This document shows positions 21,795 through 33,280 of a stretch of 64,000 nt of DNA, one piece after another. Made by a program: the position numbers and the translations under genes. The stretch is from Grammothele lineata (lineage: Eukaryota; Basidiomycota; Agaricomycetes; Polyporales; Polyporaceae): assembly GCA_002150815.3 (NCBI GenBank), contig NDFF03000101.1, positions 186,001-250,000 of the forward strand, written 5' to 3'. Each line of letters begins with the position of its first letter. Within the stretch, counting starts at the first letter, position 1. Below the pieces are notes generated by a model. The model was not told where the DNA came from. It saw only the letters and a program-made list of their open reading frames with translations, and searched no databases.

Positions 21795-24255
21795 ATGGCC
21801 GCAGCGTCTTCCCCCATTCCGTTCGCAGTCGTGTTTGGTCTAGTAAGTAATTTGTACTTCTGTATCTTGCTACTCTGAGGCGCGTATTGCAGGTCACGCA
21901 CCAGATCTTTCGCAAGAACGAGACTTACCGCATTTCCGTCCATATCGCACTCCTCGCGCTCCCTCCGGTCTTCGCCGTCATTGTATCTTCTCCAGACGCG
22001 TCCATTGCAATCTCTCTCAAACATGCGTTTACCGCCTACCTCTGTGCCCTTGTTTCTTCCGTTCTCTTCTACCGCGTCGGCCCTCTGCATCCTCTTTCGC
22101 GGTACCCAGGCCCGTTAGGATGCAAGCTCACCAAATTTCGGCTCGCATTCCTCTCCGTGGGCGGATACCAGCATAAGTACATCAAGTCGTTGCATGATCG
22201 GTACGGGGATGTTGTACGCATTGGTGCGCTTTCTCCTATCTGTGTTCTCTCTCTTCTATGTCGAATGTCGTTCGTACCTGCCCCTCCCCTGTCCGCGTCA
22301 TCCTTCTACCCCCCTATGATTGTAATTCCACCAGTGTAATATGTGTTTTGCGCCCGCCAATGAATATAGTGACTGTTTGCGTGTCCCAGCCCCTTTTTTT
22401 ACTTCTCAGAATCTAGTTCCTGTATTGGCTGCGATATCCACCTTGAACACGTCTTGAACGCGCTCTGACCCGCCTCCCCCGCAGGCCCCAACGAGCTCTC
22501 GATCCGTAACGCATCTGTCATCAGCACTCTCTTCGGCCCCTCTGGCGTACCCAAAGGACCCCGTGCGCCCTCTACCCTTTTCCGACTCGTTGTTCCCTGT
22601 GTTTACCTCTTCATTCCTTTTGCAGACTTTATCGGGCGAAGTCTCAGTGACGTCAACCTTTCCATGGTCGCACTCATGGACACGGACGTGCACCTCCAGC
22701 GTAGGCGTAGCTGGACGCGGGGGATGAGTCCTGTAGCGCTGAAGGGGTACGAAGAGATCATCGCACGCCGCGCGCGATTGCTCGTGAAGAGGCTGGAAGA
22801 CCAGGGCGGCAGGGCGGTCGTGCTTGGAGAGTGGATGAACTTCTTTTCGTGCGTTCTCAATTGTACTTTCTCTTTCATTCTTTCTACCCTTCTCCTACGC
22901 GTCCCAAAGCTTTTAGCTATATGCTATATGCTGACTGTATCCTTGCAGATATGACTTCATGTGTGAAATGGCGTTCGGAGGTGGCTCCGAGCTATTGATG
23001 GATGGCGAGGATAAGGAGAAGCGATGGAAGGTCCTGAGCGACGCAATGCCGTGAGTCGTCTCCCTTCCTCTTTTACTTCTCCGCCTCCCTCTCTGATCCC
23101 CTCTACCCTTCTGCCGCCCCTTCCCCTCCCCTTCCTCCAGTAGCTGATGCGCAGCACACAGGATCGCGACGTTCTTCGGCCACGTACCCTGGTTCGGCAT
23201 CTACGTTGGACTGGTACCTGGCGTGACGGGTAGCCTGAAGCTGCTCATCGATTATTGCGTCGGCTTCACGATGGGGCGCGTGCGGCGCGGCTCGGACAAG
23301 AAGGACTTGTTCTACTACCTCGTGTGTCACGTTTCCTCGGCTCCGCTCTGCATTCCCTCCTCGTGCACGACGCCTAACGCTATGCGCTCGCGCAGAACAA
23401 CGAAGACCTTCTGGACACGCCTGCTGCCCCCATCCAGCACCTCGTCGACGACGGCATACTCGCGGTCATTGCGGGCGCGGACACTACTGCAAATGCTCTA
23501 ACGATGCTCTTCTACTGCCTCCTCCAGCATCCAGATGCGTACGTACGGCTGCAGGAGGAGGTCGACAAGTTCTATCAACCTGGAGAAGACCCGACACTCA
23601 CGAAGCACCATAGGGTGATGACGTTCTTGACGGCGTGCATGTTCGTCGCTCTCCTCTTCTCCATTTTGCTTCGCGTGCTGACGTATCGCGTGCTCGTGTA
23701 GTAACGAGACGCTTCGTCTATACCCGCCCGTGCCGGGAGGTGGCCAGCGCCAGGTCCCGCCTGGGAGCCCCGCTGTTGTCGTTGGCGACATGTACGTCCC
23801 CTTCCCCCCTTCCCCATCACCTCTCTTCGTTCTCTAGTCTCATAGACTCATGCCTCCGTCGCTCTAGTGTCATACCCCCGGGCACGTCCTTCTGGTGCCA
23901 CATTTACTCCACGCACACCGACCCGCGCAACTTCTCACACCCTCTTGCCTTCTTCCCCGACCGCTGGCTCCCCTCTCCCTCTCCTGCTCCCTTTACCTCT
24001 CTCTCTTCGCCCACCACCGATCCCGCGCGCGTGCACAACGAAGCAGCCTTTATCCCCTTCAGCACCGGCCCAATGAACTGCGTCGCGCGCGCGCTCGCGA
24101 TGGTCGAGATGCGCGTCGTCGCGGTCGCGCTCATGCAGCGGTTCGAGATGCGTAAGGGGAAGGGGTGGAGCGAGGAGAGCGTGGAGAGGGCGTATAAGGA
24201 TTACTTCACGGCGCCGAGGGCGGGTTTCCCGGTTGAGTTGAGGGTGAGGGGGTAG
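21795..24255 (+). CDS. Cytochrome P450 monooxygenase (P450-B)
   Basis: Starts MAAASSPIPFAVVFGL and splices to VTHQIFRKNETYRISV. In order: an anchor helix pair; HPLSRYPGPLGCKLTKF; KYIKSLHDRYGDVVRIG; GPNELSIRNASVISTLFG; RRRSWTRGMSPVALKGYE; YDFMCEMAFGGGSELLMDG; FFGHVPWFGIYVGLVPG; the I-helix AVIAGADTTANALTM (the most canonical of the five); the K-helix NETLRLYPPVPGGGQR; IPPGTSFWCHIYSTHTDP; PDRW (the others have PERW); and the haem loop FSTGPMNCVARALAM. The thiolate Cys is present, but the usual Gly two residues later is Ala. The reading ends KDYFTAPRAGFPVELRVRG with TAG at 24253-24255. The gene is intact by reading. It sits alone between WWR-4 and WWR-5. Confidence 0.88.
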
Positions 24256-25589
24256 GGCGGCGGGAGGTGGACAGGTGCTTTTGGGGATATCGGGGGAGGT
24301 CATCGAGTGCGTACCTGCCTCGGAAGTTCCCGTGGAAAGCTGTCAGAACACTGCGTTTTGTAGTAATATGAAGCACGCGCGGTTGGGGCATCGCACTCAG
24401 CAGCCCCATCTCTCTCAGGCCACATCGTGGACCACGTTCGTCGCCTATGTTCCGTCGTACATGCCTGCTTACAATGCGTACCACGCGTCTCTATTATCAT
24501 AATGAGAGAATTACGTTCGCGTTCCAGCGGCTGGCAACAGTCTGGCGCAGCCCCACGTATGAAGAGCTTGCGTAGATTTGCGAGGTAGAGCCAAAGCCTC
24601 AAGGGCGCCATGAATCTGGCTCCTTGACCATGCCGTGTCTCAGAAGGGACTCGTGCATGCGTACCAAGAGACCGTCGCGGGCACCTGAGGATCCTCGCGA
24701 GCACCTCTAATGAGCTCCAGGTCTTCGTCTTGGAGTGCTTCATGCCCCTCGTCTTACGTATTCAGCTTCAGTGTCTTCACACTCTAGCTCTCAACCCGCC
24801 TAACAATACGCAGTCTTCGTATCCGCGAGTCGCTGTCATCACCCACGCTGCGTACAACCAGGCCTGCAGGGACTGTGGCCTCTCACGTGTGCTGCTCTGC
24901 TTCGGACCGGTGCCGTGGTGCGAACAGCGTTTTGATCAAGTGTGGACATATATCGACTTGGCTATGTTGGATGCTCTATGAAATCCGACTTGTTTGAGAG
25001 CATGTTCACGTGGGACTCCTTTTTTTTCGTCGTCCACAACCGTGCAGTGCCGGAGGAAGGAGTGAGGGACAGGACCAGATGCGATATATTGGTATGATAG
25101 GGCGGTGCTGATGGTATGTACATGTTCAAATAAACCGTCATACGTCGTATGGTCGGGTACAGATTATTTGAAAAATAGAGCCAGGATGAGTGTTGACAGC
25201 ACAGGCACCCGAACACAGATGAGATGACCTTGTCCCGACACTCATTGCAAGCCTCGAGGACCCACCCGGAAGCTAGCGCTTCAGTTCTCTGTCAAAAGTG
25301 TTATGTTCTCGCAGAGACTTCTGAGAGTCGAGCTGAGATCTGGTCACTGGCCAAGAATACCGCAAGATGGAGACACGCGAAGCTGCAGAGATTGTAAAGA
25401 AACAAATCATAAAAACAGTATGTTCGCCTGCGTGTACGCTAGTCTGTGAAATCGAAGTAGTCGAGACAAGAAAGAATATCCTATATACTAGCGAAGCAAC
25501 ACTGCCGGTGCCAGACGGCGTGTAATCTGAGAGGGAAATATGTTGGAGTGAATAGTACTTGGACATCTGTACTCTCCGTGAAACGTGAT
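24256..25589. other. Intergenic between convergent P450-B and WWR-5
   Basis: 1.3 kb with a T8 run at 25020-25028 and AT-rich patches around 25.1-25.5 kb. Short frames only, none recognisable. Confidence 0.4.
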
Positions 25590-27106
25590 CTAGACTTCGT
25601 CCATAGCAAGCGAGGATCCTGTGCGGCAGCTATCACACAATTTGGGGCCTATTTGCAACTTCTGATGGGAAACGCTGCCTCTTGATAAGTTGGGATGCGA
25701 CTGAGGTAGCTGTTGTGAAGCATTCGAAGACAACACGGCATGCAGGGGCCCGACGTTGGCGCGGGAGCGGCTTTCGGCGACAAGTGTAATCACAACGAGT
25801 GCGTACGAGGCCTAGGTAGATAGTCATGAGTTCGTAGAATTCAGCAGTATAGCAGCAAAATGAATATATAGTACCGTAATCGGTGCCAAGCATCCTTCTA
25901 AGAACATAGCAATCCCATTTGCGAGCGAAATATTAGATATGCGTTCAGGGGAGTAGCTGACAAACAATGTCGTTATAAGTGCCGTTAACTATCATGTGAG
26001 TAGATTAATAGTGTCCCACTGAGGATGTGTGTATCAGCAATCAAGCTCACCCAAAAGGCGGAGTATATAGCTCCCGATTCCACCAATAACCCAAGCACAC
26101 GCAATGCCTGGGAACTGGCAGCAGATTTCCCCAGATTCTCCTTGACCAAGCGTCGATGCAACCTGTAAGCCGTGTGGCACGTAAGTCGGAAACGTATCTC
26201 TGCATTCCCAAATACCACTCACCATGTTTTGTACCCAACGAGCAACAATGTAGAGGTATTGCTCACAAAAGATAGGGCCATGGCGGCTGTTCCTCCGGAG
26301 ACCGTCGTGAATATTGATGAAGTTTGGGGATTTGAATTCTGGTCCACAAGCACTACGCTGCTAGCTTATTGAGACCATTCTGCAATTAGCATCGCTCACA
26401 CATACCCACAATGCAGCAACTACACACCAAGCGTGCTCAAGATGAAGAGAGAGCCAGTAGCAAGCACCCAGCGGTTACCCCTCCAGACGACGAAAGTTCT
26501 CCACCAAACGATTGCATCGCTGATGATAATCTTGTAGTATTACTTTTGAGCACAGAAAGATACACAATACCGGTTTCAGCACTCACATTAATAGAGAGCA
26601 TGACAACTTGAATAATAAGGCGTTCTCGCTGAAGGTTTTCAAGTCGTAGTTCGCCCGCCTCGTCCACGGGTTGTACGTCAGAGATCCTCCATAGGTTGTC
26701 CACATGATCCGCAACATAGTATAGTGTTGTTGTTAATATGAGTGCCAATACACACAACAGCTGAATGAGAATAGCTCGTTGGCGGAGATTGGAGCAACTG
26801 TATCATCATTCAGTAATCGCACGAGCTCTAAGCATATAGTAGGAAATCTCACGCGAGCACTCTAAGGGCGTTGAGTGCTAGAGAAATGAATACTCCTATT
26901 ACGTGAATTAGAATCTGGCAGATCGGCAATATACGCGTCATTCGTGCGAGATACTGACCAAATGACAGTGATAACACCGAATCGGACTGCAGAGCAGTGT
27001 AGCCAATGTTGAATGCCGCGCCTTTGAATACTTGAAATGGGCCGTGGATGCCTTCCAGAGGATCTTCAAAAGTATCTAGAGTGTCGTCTCGCGTATGAAT
27101 GTACAT
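25590..27106 (-). CDS. Seven-helix membrane protein with VWWR motif (WWR-5)
   Basis: On the minus strand the ATG at 27106 (MYIHTRDDTLDTF) is used, because the longer frame opens only at a TTG. TM1 covers GVFISLALNALR. TM2 is LLCVLALILTTTLYYV. The TM3 exon is IIISDAIVWWRTFVVWRGN (26.4-26.5 kb). TM5 is MALSFVSNTSTLLLVGYKTW. After an intron a HRRLVKENLGK loop follows. TM6 is VLGLLVESGAIYSAFW. TM7 is GIAMFLEGCLAPIT followed by ASYALVVITLVAES, and the polar tail ends SLAMDEV and stop at 25590. The motifs match WWR-1 to WWR-4, but the N-terminus is longer and unlike theirs, and Trp in GYKTW is preserved. Intact by reading; some joins are uncertain. Confidence 0.78.
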
Positions 27107-27980
27107 TCCGTACGGATAGAGGGGATTGCATCCCGATCCCTTGCAAGGACCCGTTTTATCACAATCCCCCAATGGGCTGCGGACGCTGCAACCGGCGCGA
27201 ATCTATCGTGTACACTGCCCCCTCTCACCTTTTGCTGACGCATCTTGTGATGTATTCCGTGTGTTATGGAGTGGCGGCAGCGTGAAACTGGCCGGGCTAA
27301 GAATGGTGTTCGAGCTGAACGGATATCAGATGGTTGTGCTGAAGAAAAACATTATTGACGCCTGAAGCGCAACTATCGCGCCGAGCACAGTTCCGGTCGG
27401 GATCTATGAGGTTTTTGTCCGTGATCAATGGCGTTCACTCCGATGACCCCTCATAATCAATTTCAAACTCCGATGATACTGCTTCGTGTTGCAGCGCCGT
27501 ATTCGGCTATGGTCGGCAGGCTCGCGTCGGTGACCTTGAGCTATCGTGGTCAGATGGGTTGTCTACTGGTATGGGAGGGGCATGGGGTAAATATGAGTGC
27601 AATTGAAACAGCTTCAAATCATCGAGTACTTCGATACTTATCGATATGTTGTTTCATGCAACGCTAAGGCACGCTATACCGCGCCTGGTGGCCCGGGCTC
27701 TCCGTGGCGTCTGCAGTACTCTCAGGCGGGGGCTGGCGGCACGCCCAGTAGCAATAAAGTCCTTCTGAAGTCTAATTATTATGCTGAAAGTAGACGAGTT
27801 CCAGAGCACTCTGACAAGGTCGAGAGTTAAATGACCATAGCACGAGCAATACATGCAACAACAGAGCGGTGCAACGACGAGACGTGTCACGAACTAGTCT
27901 ATGGCATCAGCTTCCCGCGCTCCGCACAAATTTCAACGCCCTGACTCACCGGCATCTTCAAGTTCCGTCATAGAAGGCGC
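27107..27980. other. Intergenic, 0.9 kb, nothing recognised
   Basis: The stretch lies between the start of WWR-5 and the 3' end of the doubtful 28-kb gene. No domain, repeat or RNA gene is seen. Confidence 0.35.
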
Positions 27981-28950
27981 CTACTTAGCGCCTCCACGCA
28001 CGCCTGCACAAGTACCATGACCGCGTTGTGCGCTTCGAATCACCCGAAGACCTGCTCGAACATTCGTGGAGGGAGCGGCGTCCCCGAGGCGGGGCGTGTG
28101 GGCTCCAGGAAAGGTATTCGGTCCTGGGGTTCCGGACGAGCGGGTTTGGGCTCCGGGGTTGAGCACAGGCGCAGGCGCGTGAATGGGCGCAGGTACCAAT
28201 GTGGGTACATAGAGGGGAGTGCCGGGCGTTTCCGGAAAGATGACGGGATTGGGTAGTTTCTCGGGGGGAAGGTCGTTTACTTCAGGCGCGTCTTCTTTCA
28301 CTGTAGGAGAGTCAGCGCATCAAACGCGCGAGTGAGAGTGTCTATACCCACCCGCAATGGTACGACGCGGAAGCCTCTTCGTCACTGGAAACGCGGGAGA
28401 CCGACTCGGAGACGGGCTCAGCGGGCCCAGACTTGAACTCGAAGGCGCAACTCGTCCACTCTCCCGCGCGCGTTTCGTTACCGCTCCCGACTGGCCAGCG
28501 CTTACCCCATCGCACCCCGACGCGGTAGCAGCAGAGGGGGCCTCCTTCGCCCGTCGCGCTTGCGACGATACGCCTGCGGCCTGGACCTGCGCGGCCTTAC
28601 ACCCCGTACACTCAGGTATGACCGCGATCTCCTCCTCCAGCATCACCTTCTGCACGGGCGTAGGGCAGTGCTCCGAGACACCGGCGCAGAAGCCTAGCGT
28701 GCGCGAGTCACCGTTCAGTGTCAGAGAATCGCACGCGCTGGCGTTACTCCCAGGATAGACCTGTCGAAAGAAAAGAGGGAGTGAGGGTGGATACTCACTG
28801 GAGAGGATCTTGTACACTGCCTTTGGGGGGACGCGGCCGTTTTGTGGGCGCTGACGAAACGTGCTCTCTCATTGGTTTTCTTTTGCTGTCCGCCTTCAGG
28901 GCGGCACGAGCCCCTCGTCGTAGAAGCACCAGACTACCTACCAAGGACAT
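27981..28950 (-). CDS. Hypothetical Pro/Ser-rich protein (model uncertain)
   Basis: Two coding blocks can be joined. Exon 28352-28760 (VYPGSNASACDSL, then four further Cys within about 45 residues, then a Ser/Arg-rich part) splices through a GTGGGT...CAG intron to a Pro-rich last exon (KEDAPEVNDLPPEKLPNP). An upstream exon between about 28799 and 28950 seems likely because a good acceptor (TTTCGACAG) precedes VYPG. However, the in-frame ATG at 28950 leaves the wrong phase, so the start is unresolved. No family is recognised. It might be a secreted or nuclear low-complexity protein, or a decayed gene. Confidence 0.35.
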
Positions 28951-29776
28951 ACTGATCCCGGAAGGGACTCGCATGAGAATTGTATAACATTCCTTGTATC
29001 ACCGTTCAGGACGACGGATTCGGGAGCGTGGTCTTGCGCGTCGAGACTGTTTGAACGAGCTCCCGATTGACAAAACTTCGCTCTCAGCGCGTTCTATAGC
29101 TCCGCTGATGTTGTACCCCTAGTCCACACGCGTCACGAAGATGACAATTTTACTGCCCATATGAGCGTCTTCGGTTCCGAGACCGAAACTCACCGACCTT
29201 CGAGCAGGCTTTTGTGTCCTCGGAGCGGGAATTGTCGGACGTTCGCTGAAGGTGAGACTCCCCCGGTGCTGCAGCAGCGTGAACCTGAGCTGCTTTCATG
29301 GAACATTGATACATGCAGAGCGTTGAGGGAAACCAAATTCGAGCACGACGCAGAGATCTGAGGTTTCAGCGTTGCTTTAGATAGGTATGAGAAAAGCTGG
29401 AAGAACATGGGCCGGAGTCGGCATCCGACAAGACATAGCAGACCTACACATCACTGCTATCATGATGACATCAGCATGAGGCGAAGCGTGTCTCTGAGCG
29501 GCCCATTTGGAAGGAGAGAGGCCCCATATATGCTCATTCTCTGTGTTCTATGGCCAGTAACTCTCCCAGCTGGTACGAGTCGGAAGCAGAAGATGCTTCA
29601 AAGATGGAACAGCTTTTCCCGTCGGGCATGCCGACCGGAGCTGGACGATGTGCAGGAAGATAAGTGTCCAATTGAAGGGGTACAAAGATGAAGCCGATCC
29701 CCCATCAAAAGCGTCAAAAAACGCGTACGTCCTTTCGCTCGCCCCCACCAGTGCTGCCATAGCCCTCCAGCAAGCC
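28951..29776. other. Intergenic before methyltransferase, nothing recognised
   Basis: 0.8 kb; only short, overlapping frames. It probably holds the divergent promoters of the 28-kb gene and the methyltransferase. Confidence 0.35.
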
Positions 29777-30460
29777 ATGGACCCATCTGCCACTCTCTAC
29801 TCCCGTTTCGTCCTCCGCTTTTACGACTTCTGGGTTCTCTTCCTTTCCAATTCCTACGCATGGCATTGTCGCACAGACATTGTCCTCCTCCCCTTCTACC
29901 AGCAGCATCTCGGAGAGGGTATTCACCTTGAAGTGGGCGTCGGCACAGGCTACTACCTCACTCACTCCCTCGCGCGCCTCCACAAGACCAAAACAGTCGC
30001 GCTTCTCGACCTCAACCCGAACACACTCACCTACGCCAAGGAGGGGCTCGCGCGCGCAGGATACAAGGGCGCGATTGAAACGATCGAGCACAACGCGTTC
30101 GAACCTCTCCCCGAACGCCTGCGCGGCACGGTCGACTCCGTCGCGCTCTTCTACGTCTTCCACTGCCTCCCCGGCGCGTTCCCCACCAAGGCCACCTCGG
30201 TCTTCGCGAATCTCGCGCCCGCGCTCGCCCCTGGCGGCGTGCTGTACGGATCCACTATCCTCGGGCGCGGCGTCCAACACAACTGGTTCGGAAGGCGCTT
30301 GATGGGGGTCTACAACAAGAAGGGCGTATTCGGCAACACAGAGGACTCCGAAGAGGGCCTCAGGGAGGCTCTCGCCGCCACATTCGAGGAGTACGAGGTG
30401 CGGGTAGTCGGTAAAGTAGCGCTCTTCTGGGCGAAACGCCCCAAACCTGTTGCGAGTTGA
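29777..30460 (+). CDS. Class I SAM-dependent methyltransferase, intronless
   Basis: The frame extends upstream to a GTG, but the ATG at 29777 has a strong context (GCCATGG) and begins MDPSATLYSRFVLRFYDF, which gives 227 residues. Motif I is HLEVGVGTGYYL (near residue 55), followed by the acidic strand VALLDLNPNTLTYAKEGL. Motif post-II is VDSVALFYVFHCLPGAF, and motif III is LAPGGVLYGSTIL. It ends LFWAKRPKPVAS and TGA. This is a complete Rossmann-type methyltransferase; the acceptor (small molecule, lipid or other) cannot be told. It is one of only three long single-exon genes in the window and lies inside the P450 and membrane-protein island. A role in tailoring a metabolite is conceivable, but it is inference from position. 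It is convergent with the DUF6534 gene at 30955. Confidence 0.87.
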   Translation: MDPSATLYSRFVLRFYDFWVLFLSNSYAWHCRTDIVLLPFYQQHLGEGIHLEVGVGTGYYLTHSLARLHKTKTVALLDLNPNTLTYAKEGLARAGYKGAIETIEHNAFEPLPERLRGTVDSVALFYVFHCLPGAFPTKATSVFANLAPALAPGGVLYGSTILGRGVQHNWFGRRLMGVYNKKGVFGNTEDSEEGLREALAATFEEYEVRVVGKVALFWAKRPKPVAS

Positions 30461-30954
30461 ATGTTCGTGCTCATTACGTCGCATCGTATTTCTATTGCTG
30501 ACGCACCTTATGTAGGAGACCACATACGGCGGTCACACAGATGCTAGATAGATATACGGAGGTACTTGTATACGGGAGGAAAGAGGAAACGAGAAGAGTC
30601 GCGATAGAGGTTGGACGAGGAAGTGGTAGAGGACGGGCGAGTGGCCCGGGACTCCGTGGGCGGGCGTACGTGGCTTCGGTAATCAACATATCCGGATGCC
30701 GGCGCGCCAGCCAAGAGCGAACCGCGCGGCGCCTACGGCGTGATCATGATGATACATGCACGGATCTGCGTCCAGCGAGAATACAAGTAGGAGATGCTCA
30801 GGTAGTAATAGTACAGTTGCTAGCTCTTCTACAGAGACTGTACAAAGCCAATAAGTCGTAAAACAGAAGAAACGTACATAGATATCAGACAAACGAGTCG
30901 TGCCAGATCAAACTCTGCCGTTCGACGCTGAACTCAGAACAGCATTCGAGGGAA
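30461..30954. other. Intergenic between convergent genes
   Basis: 0.5 kb of 3' flanks of the methyltransferase and the DUF6534 gene; nothing recognised. Confidence 0.4.
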
Positions 30955-33280
30955 CTACACCCTGCGTTCGCTGCCAATCTTTCCTAGCGTGCTCCCATCA
31001 CTAGAAGTGCCATGCGTCCCAATCTCCTTGAACTCGTAGTCGTGCGAACGCCATCCCCGAGAAGTCTCGAAATCAACCCCGAGCCCCGCTGTCGTGATCT
31101 TCATATCCAGCGCACCGCTCCGAGGGTCCGTCTCCAAAAACGAGGTATCCTTTGACGGCACCGTTCAGCGATGAGTGCGGTGTAGCAAAAGGGGGGACTC
31201 ACGGTCGTGGTGATGTCGGGCGAGCCGAACTGCAGCCCGCCGGGGCTCGCGACGCCGAAGTGGTTCACCTGGCCCGCACGATGCTTCTGCGCGAACGTGG
31301 TCGTGAAGTCCTCCGTCTCGCCCCCGCGCATTCCGCCGCGGCGGATGTTCGCCAGGTCCTGGCGCATGTTGAGGCTGGGCCGTACCTATCAGCTGAGGGG
31401 AGCGCGGAATCAAAAGAGGCGCCTTACGAGATCAGGAACGAGATCGCCGAGACTGGGGGCGGGGATTGCGGGGATCAGCATCAATGATGTGGAAGGAGGA
31501 GTGAGCGAGCGCTGACTGACTCTTGGACAGGTTCAGTTGAAGGGCGGCGAACACGAGGCTATCGGGCCAAAGAGCCACCTGATGAAGAGTCGCAGAGTGA
31601 GAAAATGTCAATGAAGGACGCAAAAACGAGGACGCTTACGCAGATGATGCCGATAACTTCCACAACGCTGGCAGAAAGAAGGCGTCAGACAGCGAACGGC
31701 GACATGACGATCCTGCACGTACGTCACAAGAAGACCTGATACGACCAAGTCAGACGTGATACCCTCCCGGATGGTCTCTTAGTACATACCAGTAGTGAAC
31801 GTGTACCGTACTAGAGTATCAAGAAGCGACCTCGTACTGACTAGCGATGAGCGTCGGAGTGAAATCAATCCTTGGACGGCCTCACCTCCGTATGCTGGTG
31901 CGCTTGGTGCGTAGAGACCAGATAAGAACGACTGTGATTAGTAGATCTCCCGCTTCGAAGAAGCTGCAGCCCGCAGCAGATAGCCACTGTATCGCATAAT
32001 GTGAGGCCTGCTTCGTGTGTGTGCAATGAGAACGTAACGTACCGTATGGCTAAGCGCTTCGCTCAAGCTCTTCGCCCGCCAGCTGTGGACGACGTCTCAG
32101 AGCGCGTCGAAACCCGCGATATGGAAATCGAATCTACCTGAAGACAATGAAAGCTAGAGGCACAATCAGCCAAATAATGACCAGGTTCATCGTAAGGGAG
32201 CATAGTGATCACGGACCTATCCAGAATCCTAGGTACGTTGTCGAGTCAAGGATGAGACACGAACGACGCTATACAGAAGTTTTCTCTCACCCAAGAACGT
32301 GGTGTAGAAAACCGCCTAGATGAGAGGAAGTCAGGACACGGACGGCGGCCACAAGGAAGATATGCGCACCACTACCGGCACGATTAACCTGAAGTATGAG
32401 CCCACTGACATGGCAATTAGCCTCTGTGTAGAACTTCTCATTGCGAACTCACACATCCACACGCGTCTTGCGAAGAACCTGGGGAAAGATGATTAGACGC
32501 GTATATATAAAAATCGAGGGGAACGAGACGACGCACATTTCGGAAGTAATCCCAGATAATGACTGGTGACGTCGGGGAACAGCATCGTGAGCGTGGGACC
32601 CGCCGCGTGAGGAGCAGGACGTACCGCGGGGATTGGGGAAAGCTGGATGCAAACGACCGTTAGAGCGTGGCCTGTCTCGTATGATTATTGCGACGCACCG
32701 TAACGGACCTAGACGTGCATCTCGTGTCAGCACTCCTTGCAGATCCTTCGAACGAGGACGACGTAACGCACCACGCCGGTTTCCCGATAAGTACGGCCGG
32801 GTTGAGCCCATGCGTGACCGTATAGTAGTAGCTGAGGCCGGTTCAACGGATATTCGACGACGGTACGAAAGGAGCAAACGTACTAGACGTGCATCATAAT
32901 GGCGCAATTCAGCGTTTCAAGGACACTAGAACGGCGCGTCAGTACTGTGTCTTTCGGTAAGCCAGTGTAGCTTCTTACACACTGATAGCTACCTGAGGCA
33001 CAATCTTATCAGTATTACCTCACAAATCCATGACCGGCGAGGCACGCACCCAAATCTTCAGATAACCGGGGTCCTTGGGGTATTTCTTGTAGTATCGGTA
33101 CGCTTGATTGTATATCACGCCCTGGATACTGACGGGGGAGACGCTGGTCATACGGAGGACTGAGGAGAGTCTGGAGAATCTGACTCACAGCAAGCCAAAC
33201 GACGTCCCCAAGAACCACGCTCCGAGAGTGTTGTCGAGCGCAGGAAGGTGGAGAAGCGACGTCAACGGCACGGAAGACAT
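30955..33280 (-). CDS. DUF6534-type multi-pass membrane protein (copy 1)
   Basis: The start MSSVPLTSLLHLPALDNTLG (33280) leads into GAWFLGTSFGLL and, after an intron, QGVIYNQAYRYYKKYPKDPG then YLKIW. Next come VAIS-VLETLNCAIMMHVY, YYYTVTHGLNPAVLIGKPAW, FFARRVWM, AAGCSFFEAGDLLITVVLIW followed by SLRTKRTSIRR, LLDTLVRYTFTTG, VVEVIGIIC, and ALWPDSLVFAALQLNLSK before LNMRQDLANIRRG. A cytosolic tail ends GKIGSERRV and TAG. The order LG-GVxxxQxYxYYxxYPKD...LxTL...RRT-DTLIRY-TTG...N-RQ is that of DUF6534 proteins in Agaricomycetes. Their function is unknown; they have 6-7 helices. The exon around 32.3-32.6 kb is hard to place, so a break there is possible. Paralogue at 34588-36890. Confidence 0.7.

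Noticed and set aside
29714..30523. 269-codon minus-strand frame opposite the methyltransferase
   Set aside because: Antisense to a clear SAM methyltransferase; its composition is that of a shadow frame.
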